Positions 6,553-11,690 of a DNA stretch of 11,690 nt are shown here, in pieces. Origin of the DNA: an uncultured Holophagaceae bacterium. GTDB taxonomy: Bacteria; Acidobacteriota; Holophagae; Holophagales; Holophagaceae. The position numbers were made by a program, and so were the translations under genes. Under the pieces are notes generated by a model. That model ran no database searches. It saw only the letters and a list, made by a program, of their open reading frames with translations, and was not told the DNA's origin. Numbering within the stretch: position 1 is the first letter of the stretch; each line of letters opens with the position of its first letter. The DNA is taken from contig CAIXHJ010000101.1 of the NCBI GenBank assembly GCA_903919165.1, positions 1 to 11,690 of the forward strand. The letters run 5' to 3'.

Positions 6553-7917
6553 TCACCGCTGCTTCTGCAGCCAGCGATTGTAGACCCACAGGCTGAAGGC
6601 GCTGCCGAGACCGAATAGGGTGAGGATGATCCAGCCCGTGGCGGCGGCCCTGGCATCCAGCTTCAGCAGGCCGTCCGCCTGCTTCACGGCCCCGGCGCAC
6701 ATGACCTTGTTGAAGAGCCAAGCTCCCGCGGGACCTCCCACCAGGCTGCCGATGGCCATGGGCAGGTTAGCGTAGCCCAGGAAGAGCCCCTCCTGTCCCT
6801 TGGGCGCAAGGGAGCCGATGTACTCGTAAAGCCGGCTCGCGGCGAACAACTCGCCAAAGGCGATGAGGGCCACGGTCATCACCACGAAAAGGCTGCCCAG
6901 GGGGAGCCAGACCCGCAGGGTTACGCCCCCTGCCATGAAGAGCGGTGCCACGTTGATGAGCATGGACAGGCCGATGATGACGGTGCCTACGATGATCGAC
7001 TTGATGGGCGGCAGCTTGCCGAAGAGCTTGGTGATGAGCAGCTGGAACAGCACGATGGTGATGGGGTTGGCCATGGTGTAGAGGTCCATGGCAGGGGAGA
7101 GTTCCACGGTCTTCTTCACGTAGAGCGGCAGCACGTTGTAGACCTGGTTGTAGATGAAGTAGAAGCCGCTGCTCACCACCAGGAACAGGGCGAACCGGCC
7201 GCTGCCCAGCACCTTGAACATGCCTATGAGCACCTCTGGAACCGTGCGGCGTGGCTTGTCCGGATCCACCGTGGATTCGGGATCCCGGTAGAGCAGCAGG
7301 ACGACCATGAAGGCCAGCACCGCCGCCACCATGGAAACCAGGAAGATGGTGTCGAGCTTACCGAGCTTCGTCCGCACGAAGAAGGCCGAGAGGCGGCCGA
7401 ACACGCTGCCGATGTTGACCACCATGTAGAAGATGGCGAAGGCCAGTGTGGCCTTGCCCAGGTGGGAGCGCTGCACGGTGCCAGCGATGCAGGGCTTCAC
7501 GAAGGAGCCGCCGATGCCGATCAACACGATCGCCGCCGCCACGGGCACCATGACGCCCAGACCCGCGGTGACGTCCTTCCCAGCTTGCAGGGAGAGCGTC
7601 TGTCCGCCGAACCAGACGGGATAGCCCATGAGGAAGTAGCCGCCCACCAGCAGCACGCAGGCCATCAGCAGGCTGCGGCGGAAGCCGATCTGATCCGCGA
7701 TGGTGCCGCTGAGGATGGGCAGGAAGTAGACCAGGAACCAGAGCAGGCCGTTCAGGGTGCTCGGCCAATAGTCGCCCAGCCCAAGCCGACCGAGGTAGAT
7801 GACGATGAAGCTTGCCATCGAGTAGTAGGCCGCACGTTCGAACAACTCGGTGAGGTTCGCGTTCCAGTAACTCGACGGAAAGCGGTACTTCTCGCGGAAC
7901 GAGGGCTGCTGATCCAT
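6553..7917 (-). CDS. POT/PTR2 family proton-coupled oligopeptide transporter
   Basis: This 454-residue inner-membrane MFS protein belongs to the proton-dependent di/tripeptide transporters. Helix 1 carries the ExxER motif with the aromatic pair (ELFERAAYY, Glu24, Glu27, Arg28). GTIADQIGFRRS (71-82) is the loop 2-3 motif, Lys141 in GGSFVKPCIAG is the conserved helix 4 lysine, and FYMVVNIGS (163-171) is the second PTR2 signature. Further hydrophobic segments follow to the end, consistent with 12 or so helices; length is a little below the usual 480-500. I chose ATG 7917 because AGAGG lies 6 nt upstream, and the first residues (MDQQPSFREKYRFPSSYW) then fit the family. hmgA follows 52 nt downstream, so peptide uptake may feed aromatic amino acid breakdown. 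Substrate is inferred from family only; some POT members carry other molecules. Confidence 0.9.
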   Translation of the reverse strand: MDQQPSFREKYRFPSSYWNANLTELFERAAYYSMASFIVIYLGRLGLGDYWPSTLNGLLWFLVYFLPILSGTIADQIGFRRSLLMACVLLVGGYFLMGYPVWFGGQTLSLQAGKDVTAGLGVMVPVAAAIVLIGIGGSFVKPCIAGTVQRSHLGKATLAFAIFYMVVNIGSVFGRLSAFFVRTKLGKLDTIFLVSMVAAVLAFMVVLLLYRDPESTVDPDKPRRTVPEVLIGMFKVLGSGRFALFLVVSSGFYFIYNQVYNVLPLYVKKTVELSPAMDLYTMANPITIVLFQLLITKLFGKLPPIKSIIVGTVIIGLSMLINVAPLFMAGGVTLRVWLPLGSLFVVMTVALIAFGELFAASRLYEYIGSLAPKGQEGLFLGYANLPMAIGSLVGGPAGAWLFNKVMCAGAVKQADGLLKLDARAAATGWIILTLFGLGSAFSLWVYNRWLQKQR

Positions 7918-7972
7918 GGATGCCTCTTGGTCCGCCCAGTGTGCCATGGCCTTCGCCCCACCCGCAGCGCGG

Positions 7973-8000
7973 TTGACATCCGGGCAGACTGGAGAACACT
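7973..8000 (+). promoter_or_regulatory. candidate promoter of the lipoprotein gene
   Basis: A perfect -35 hexamer TTGACA (7973-7978) lies 16 nt upstream of AACACT (7995-8000), a mediocre -10 (3 of 6). Transcription would begin near 8007 and give a leader of about 25 nt before the ATG at 8033. The position in a 115-bp divergent gap between the POT gene and the lipoprotein gene supports it. The weak -10 keeps confidence moderate. No clear minus-strand promoter for the POT gene was seen in the same gap. Confidence 0.4.
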
Positions 8001-8032
8001 CATGGCATCAGGCGGAGTCTGCTGGAGGTTCC

Positions 8033-9523
8033 ATGCGTGCGATGGGCTTGATCATCTGCACGGCGCTTTGTTTGGGCGTCGCCTGCGGCGGGGGTGGCGG
8101 CGCCACTCAGTCACCGCCGCCCCAGGTGATCAGCGTTGCCATCGCGCCCACCGGAGCCAGTGTCTGGACTGGGGGAACCCAGGCCTTCCAGGCGACGGTG
8201 AGCGGGACTTCCAATCAGGCCGTGACCTGGAGTGTGATCGAATCCTCCGGCGGCAGCATCAACTCCGCCGGACTTTACACAGCGCCCGGCCTAACCGGGA
8301 CCTTCCACGTCAAGGCCGTCAGTGCGGTGGACACCACGAAATCTGCCCAGGCACCGGTGATCGTGTCAGTCCATCCATCGACTGGCGCTTGCAACGGCGC
8401 GGCCCTCGGCATCGGGGCCAGCCTGCAGGGCTTCACGCTCTTCCCCAGTGACAACGCCTGGAACCTGGACGTCTCCACTGCCAGCGTGGATCCCAACAGT
8501 GCCGCCATCATCTCTTTCATCGGGGCGGGCACTGGCTTGCATCCGGATTTCGGCGCGGGCCTCTGGCAGGGGGCACCCATCGGCATCCCCTACACTGTGG
8601 TGGCCTCGTCCTCGCAAGCCAAGGTCCCCGTGGCCTTCACGGCCTATGGCAGCGAGAGCGATCCCGGCCCCATGCCCATTCCCGCCACCGCGCCCGTGGA
8701 AGGCGGCAGCGCCTCCACAGGGGATCGTCATGTGCTGGTGATGGACCGAGACGCCTGCGTGCTCTACGAGCTGTACAACGCCTTCCCTCAGACGGACGGC
8801 AGCTGGACGGCTGATTCCGCCGCCATCTGGGACCTGAAGAGCGACAACCTGCGGTCTTTTGGCTGGACGAGCGCGGACGCGGCGGGCCTGCCCATCTTCC
8901 CCGGACTGGCCCGTTACGATGAGCTGGCCGCCGGCGCCATCACCCATGCCCTGCGCTTCACGGTGCCCACTTCGCGCAAGGCCTATGTCCTTCCGGCCAC
9001 TCACTGGGCCTCCAGCAACACCAGCGCGACCGCGCCACCCATGGGGATGCGGGTTCGGCTGAAAGCCGGTGTGGATATCAGTGGGTACCCGGCCCAGGCC
9101 CAGGTGGTGCTGACCGCCCTCAAGCGCTACGGCATGATCCTGGCGGACAACGGAAGCGCCTGGTACATCTCCGGCGCCCCGGATGACCGCTGGGACAACA
9201 CCCAATTGGCCACGCTTTCCGGTATCAAGGGCTCGAACCTGGAAGTGGTCCAGATGGGCACCGTCTACACCAGCGATCCCACGGGGACGGTCCCGGCCAT
9301 CACGGTTTTCACCGCCAGTCCTGGCACCATTGCCAGCGGCGGCAGTGCCCTCCTCAGCTGGAGTTCCACCAACGCCACACGGTGGTTCATCACACCAGAG
9401 ATCGGCTGGGTGACCGGCGCCAGCGTGACGGTCCATCCCACCGTGACGACCACCTACACCCTGGAGGCCCAGGGCCCCTACGGCAGCGCCACCCGCACCG
9501 TTCAGGTGACCATGACGCCCTGA
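8033..9523 (+). CDS. putative lipoprotein: Ig-like domain, uncharacterised core, second Ig-like domain
   Basis: The protein has 496 residues from ATG 8033, with GGAGG (8024-8028) 4 nt upstream. Residues 1-17 are a signal sequence ending LGVA before Cys18 and a Gly run. The -3 residue is Gly rather than Leu, so the lipobox is imperfect but plausible. Residues 31-113 are a bacterial Ig-like domain (ISVAIAPTGASVWTGGTQAF, then VTWSVIESSGGSINSAGLYT). Residues 137-409 form a core with FPSDNAWN, LHPDFG, ESDPGPMPIPATAPVEGG, GDRHVLVMDRD, GWTSADAAGLPIFPGLARYDE, HALRFT and YGMILADNGSAWYISG. These look like conserved motifs of a widespread exported family I cannot name. Cys120 and Cys242 could form a disulfide. 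Residues 420-494 are a second Ig-like domain of Ser/Thr-rich strands. A surface-exposed, possibly carbohydrate- or polymer-related role is guesswork. The gene ends 4 nt from the convergent moeA. Confidence 0.85.
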   Translation: MRAMGLIICTALCLGVACGGGGGATQSPPPQVISVAIAPTGASVWTGGTQAFQATVSGTSNQAVTWSVIESSGGSINSAGLYTAPGLTGTFHVKAVSAVDTTKSAQAPVIVSVHPSTGACNGAALGIGASLQGFTLFPSDNAWNLDVSTASVDPNSAAIISFIGAGTGLHPDFGAGLWQGAPIGIPYTVVASSSQAKVPVAFTAYGSESDPGPMPIPATAPVEGGSASTGDRHVLVMDRDACVLYELYNAFPQTDGSWTADSAAIWDLKSDNLRSFGWTSADAAGLPIFPGLARYDELAAGAITHALRFTVPTSRKAYVLPATHWASSNTSATAPPMGMRVRLKAGVDISGYPAQAQVVLTALKRYGMILADNGSAWYISGAPDDRWDNTQLATLSGIKGSNLEVVQMGTVYTSDPTGTVPAITVFTASPGTIASGGSALLSWSSTNATRWFITPEIGWVTGASVTVHPTVTTTYTLEAQGPYGSATRTVQVTMTP

Positions 9524-9527
9524 CGCC

Positions 9528-10754
9528 TCAGTGATCCTCCACCTCCTCCGTGAGGTGCAGCGGGACGGCGCCGCCAGGCTCCACGCGATCCAGACCTGCG
9601 GGAATCACGGCCAGGGCATTGGCCGACAGCATGGACGACAGGATGCCGGATCCCTGGGGACCGGTGAGCCGTGCGAACAGACGCCCCTCGCCGCGCCGCA
9701 CCACGACCCGAAGATAGGTCGTGCGCTTGTCTCCCGTCTTCCCAGACCAGCCGCCTTCCAGACTCGCTTCGGCCACGGGGCGATGCAGCTTGGCGAAGCC
9801 CATCATCCTGCGCAGGGCGGGACGCACGTACTCCTCCACCATGAGCATGGCGGCCACGGGATTGCCCGGAATGCCGAAGATGGGCTTGGCGCCGAGCATC
9901 CAGAAGCCCAGCGGCCCGCCGGGCTTCTGGGCCACCTTCCAGAAAATGCGTTCAGCGCCGAGTTCCTCCAGGGCGCCCTTCATGAAGTCGTAGTCGCCCA
10001 CAGAGATGCCACCCGTGGTGAGGATCACGTCGGCGTCCTGGGCCTGGCGCAGGATCCGCATCAGCATGTCGCGGTCATCGGGCACCCGCGGAAAGGGCAT
10101 GGGAATAGCGCCACAGGCAGTCACCTGGGCGCATACCGCATGGATATTGGCATCGCGAACCTGGCCGGGCCCGGGTTCACTGGAGACATCCACCAGTTCG
10201 TCTCCAGTGGTGACTACAGCCACCCGTACTCTTGGGTGGATGCGAACCCTCGGAATGCCGGCGGCCGCCAGTACGCCGACATCGCCGGGACGAAGGCCCT
10301 GCCCGGCCTCCACAAGCAGTTGTCCAAGTTGGAGGTCCTCTCCCGCGAGGCGGATGTGATTGCCCGAGCGGAGTGGCTTTCTGGCCTCCACCCAGTCACC
10401 GCCATGGGTGGTGTCCTCCACGGGTACCACCGAGTCGGAGCCCTCGGGGAGTGGCGCGCCGGTCATGATCCGGAAAGCGTCTCCAGGACCCACCATGCGA
10501 TGCGGAATCGCACCCGCTGCCAGGTCACCGAGGACCCGCAAACGGACGGGATTCGCCTGGGACGCGTCCTGGAGATCCATGGCCCGAACAGCGTAGCCGT
10601 CCATGGCGGAATTGGTGAAGGGCGGCACCTGGGCGTGGGAGTTCAACGCCTCGGCCACGGCCAGGCCGAGAACCTGAGGCAGGAGCCTCTCCTCGGCGGG
10701 AAGGGGTACCAGCCGACCCAGGATGAGGTTGAGGGCTTGAGTCGGCGTGGGCAT
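9528..10754 (-). CDS. moeA: molybdopterin molybdenumtransferase
   Basis: MoeA inserts molybdate into adenylylated molybdopterin, the last step in forming the molybdenum cofactor. The 408 residues match E. coli MoeA (411) in size and motif order: SAMDGYA with Asp52 (49-55), the domain III nucleotide/molybdopterin fold with TTGDEL (182-187), TTGGISVGDYDFMKG (246-260), KPGGPLGF (277-284) and GIPGNPVAA (294-302), and a beta-rich C-terminal domain IV. The ATG at 10754 shares one base with the TGA of the upstream gene (TGATG), and its nearest GAGG is 11 nt away, so it is probably translated by coupling to that gene. A TTG at 10757 would add one residue. The ModE-like regulator upstream fits the same metal theme. 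Confidence 0.96.
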   Translation of the reverse strand: MPTPTQALNLILGRLVPLPAEERLLPQVLGLAVAEALNSHAQVPPFTNSAMDGYAVRAMDLQDASQANPVRLRVLGDLAAGAIPHRMVGPGDAFRIMTGAPLPEGSDSVVPVEDTTHGGDWVEARKPLRSGNHIRLAGEDLQLGQLLVEAGQGLRPGDVGVLAAAGIPRVRIHPRVRVAVVTTGDELVDVSSEPGPGQVRDANIHAVCAQVTACGAIPMPFPRVPDDRDMLMRILRQAQDADVILTTGGISVGDYDFMKGALEELGAERIFWKVAQKPGGPLGFWMLGAKPIFGIPGNPVAAMLMVEEYVRPALRRMMGFAKLHRPVAEASLEGGWSGKTGDKRTTYLRVVVRRGEGRLFARLTGPQGSGILSSMLSANALAVIPAGLDRVEPGGAVPLHLTEEVEDH

Positions 10755-11197
10755 CAATCGGGAATCCTCATGACTTTCCCGGTGAGGAAGGAGAAGTGCC
10801 GCCAGGACCCGGGCATGTGGGAGCCGACAGAGGCCACCAGCGTGGCGGCGAGGTACCAGGGCAGGCGAGATGAAGGCTGCGACACGCCCACGCCGAGCAG
10901 CCCCAGTTTCAGCAGGACCGCCACGCCACTGCCTTGGCTGAGCATGGCCATGTCCTTGGCGAGATCCACGGCGAAGAGCAGGACTCCACTCGCCAGCGTG
11001 ATCAGGATGGGAGTGCGAAGGGCCTGGAAGTCGGCGCCGAAGGGGATGCCCCCCACCACCAGGGCCATGGCCGCGATGTGGATGCTGCGAAGGACGACCT
11101 GAGCCTGCCGGGCCCAGCGGAAATGCCGCGGCGATTCAGGAAACAGCAGGGCCCTGAGGGTTCGCCTTGCCGGCCTGTCCGCAATCGAGGGGTCCAT
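10754..11197 (-). CDS. four-helix membrane protein of unknown function, coupled to moeA
   Basis: The 147-residue protein has a charged N-terminus (to about 32) and four hydrophobic segments near 33-55, 62-80, 91-106 and 113-127. A small conserved-looking tail, GSHMPGSWRHFS (125-136), follows helix 4. His40 in helix 1 and His127 and His134 at the end of helix 4 could bind heme or a metal, as in small cytochrome-like or CopD-like membrane proteins, but no known signature is met. The ATG at 11197 has AAAGG only 1 nt upstream, so initiation is unusual or the start lies elsewhere. Its stop overlaps the moeA start, and it is divergent from a ModE-like regulator. That context hints at a link to molybdenum enzymes without proving one. 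I do not recognise the family. Confidence 0.75.
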   Translation of the reverse strand: MDPSIADRPARRTLRALLFPESPRHFRWARQAQVVLRSIHIAAMALVVGGIPFGADFQALRTPILITLASGVLLFAVDLAKDMAMLSQGSGVAVLLKLGLLGVGVSQPSSRLPWYLAATLVASVGSHMPGSWRHFSFLTGKVMRIPD

Positions 11198-11212
11198 ACC
11201 TTTGTTCTAGCA

Positions 11213-11245
11213 GAGTCCAGGTCCCGTGTTGAAATGTTCGGACTC
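11213..11245. promoter_or_regulatory. inverted repeat in the divergent moeA operon/modE-like promoter region
   Basis: GAGTCC (11213-11218) and GGACTC (11240-11245) form an inverted repeat with a 21-nt spacer, lying in the 60-bp gap between two divergent starts. The arms are short, so chance is possible, but the place is where an autoregulated operator would be expected. It does not resemble the E. coli ModE site. No clear -10/-35 pair was seen on either strand. Confidence 0.2.
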
Positions 11246-11257
11246 CAGGATTCCGCC

Positions 11258-11617
11258 ATGGCCAGGTCCATTCCCCAGACTGTCACGATCCGCATCCGTA
11301 TCGCCGTCGGCGAGAACATCGCCATCGGGCAGGGAAAAGCCGATCTCCTGGAGGCCATTGAACGCAGCGGCTCCATCTCGGCCGCGGCCCGGGAACTGAA
11401 CATGAGCTACCGCAAAGCCTGGATGCTGATGGACGAGATGAACCAGTGCTTCCGTTCACCTGTGGTGCTGGCGACGAAGGGTGGACCCCGGGGTGGCGGC
11501 GCGCAGGTGACCCCCCTCGGTCGAGATGCCCTGGCCCGCTTCCGCCGGATCCAGGCCAAGGCCTCTGCCGCCATCGAGAAGGATGTCCGGGACTTCCGGA
11601 GACTGCTGCTTGGCTGA
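11258..11617 (+). CDS. ModE-type winged-helix regulator, DNA-binding domain only
   Basis: The 119-residue protein is a single LysR/ModE-like winged helix-turn-helix. After two beta strands (IRIRIAVGENIAIGQGKADL, 11-30), the segment 31-64 contains the HTH (SISAAARELNMSYRKAWMLM). The wing is GGPRGGGAQVTPLGRDAL (75-92), the glycine-rich signature of ModE N-termini. The two C-terminal Mop domains that bind molybdate in E. coli ModE (262 residues) are absent, and the stop is clean. I chose ATG 11258 because AGGA (11247-11250) lies 7 nt upstream; the ATG at 11234 has no ribosome binding site. It is divergent from the membrane protein-moeA pair across 60 bp and probably regulates it or a molybdate transporter further right. 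Binding of molybdate itself cannot be assumed. Confidence 0.85.
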   Translation: MARSIPQTVTIRIRIAVGENIAIGQGKADLLEAIERSGSISAAARELNMSYRKAWMLMDEMNQCFRSPVVLATKGGPRGGGAQVTPLGRDALARFRRIQAKASAAIEKDVRDFRRLLLG

Positions 11618-11655
11618 CAATCCAACAAAGAACCAGCCAATCCCTGTCTGTCTAG

Positions 11656-11690
11656 ATCGTTGTATCCCTGCGAAACTACCGCTTTGGAGG
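11656..11690 (+). promoter_or_regulatory. upstream region of the next gene: ribosome binding site and possible ModE half-site
   Basis: The last five bases (GGAGG, 11686-11690) are a consensus Shine-Dalgarno, so a plus-strand gene very likely starts within about ten bases beyond the edge. ATCGTTGTAT (11656-11665) matches one arm of the E. coli ModE operator (ATCGnTATAT) at all but one defined position. The other arm is poorly matched near 11674-11683. A molybdate-transport gene to the right is therefore a guess with some support from the ModE-like gene just upstream. Confidence 0.35.

Noticed and set aside
6501..6656. 52-residue N-terminal extension of hmgA
   Set aside because: It would overlap the end of the POT gene; the extra residues are Ser/Pro/Cys rich, and the candidate promoter and GAGG support the start at 6500.
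7916..8032. 39-residue extension of the lipoprotein
   Set aside because: It would place the signal sequence internally and overlap the POT start; ATG 8033 has a GGAGG and gives a normal signal peptide.
8366..9436. Minus-strand open frame (356 codons) opposite the lipoprotein gene
   Set aside because: Composition is Gly/His/Arg rich without motifs; the plus strand shows signal sequence, ribosome binding site and domains.
9531..11102. Long plus-strand open frame (523 codons) opposite moeA and the membrane gene
   Set aside because: It is antisense to a secure moeA with all motifs, has no domain-like pattern and is His/Gly/Arg rich, a usual mirror of high-GC coding sequence.
11610..11640. Inverted repeat TTGGCT/AGCCAA around the modE-like stop as terminator
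   Set aside because: The loop is 19 nt and no T-run follows; likely chance.

Overview
This is a GC-rich, gene-dense stretch of what looks like an ordinary bacterial chromosome. I see no transposase, integrase, CRISPR array, tRNA or rRNA. A lipoprotein-type signal followed by a Cys-Gly run, bacterial Ig-like domains, an MscS-type channel and a POT transporter point to a Gram-negative. From the combination of gene types I lean towards Acidobacteriota (Holophagae, Geothrix-like), but this is an impression and cannot be proven from the window.

Left part (1-3947). A truncated minus-strand gene with a signal/anchor-like N-terminus runs off the left edge. Divergent from it is a tight plus-strand run: a membrane-anchored TPR protein (TTG start at 232), bioD (dethiobiotin synthetase) and bioA (DAPA aminotransferase), separated by 5 and 4 nt. 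Then, 56 nt later, comes a fumarylacetoacetate hydrolase family enzyme with the full set of fumarylacetoacetase metal and catalytic residues. The TPR gene is preceded by a 36-codon ORF that has the best ribosome binding site of the region and ends in a TTGA overlap with the TPR start.

Middle part (3948-7917). An MscS-family channel (minus) converges on the FAH gene. A roughly 315-bp gap follows; it holds an unlisted 30-codon plus-strand ORF with a good Shine-Dalgarno. Next come homogentisate 1,2-dioxygenase and, upstream of it on the minus strand, a proton-coupled oligopeptide (POT/PTR2) transporter. The 52-nt gap between these two carries a tandem TTCGAA element and a candidate promoter. HmgA and the FAH enzyme are steps of tyrosine/homogentisate breakdown; maleylacetoacetate isomerase is not in the window.

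Right part (7918-11690). Divergent from the POT gene is a 496-residue putative lipoprotein with an Ig-like domain, an uncharacterised ~270-residue core and a second Ig-like domain. It ends 4 nt from the convergent moeA (molybdopterin molybdenumtransferase). moeA is translationally coupled (TGATG) to a four-helix membrane protein of unknown function. Divergent from that pair is a one-domain ModE-type winged-helix regulator, followed at the window edge by a ribosome binding site for a further plus-strand gene. This suggests a molybdenum/cofactor locus continuing to the right.

I did not find a convincing new multi-gene system. The leads I would follow are the TTCGAA tandem element before hmgA, the 30-aa ORF, the conserved core of the lipoprotein, and the leader ORF with hairpins before the TPR-bio operon.
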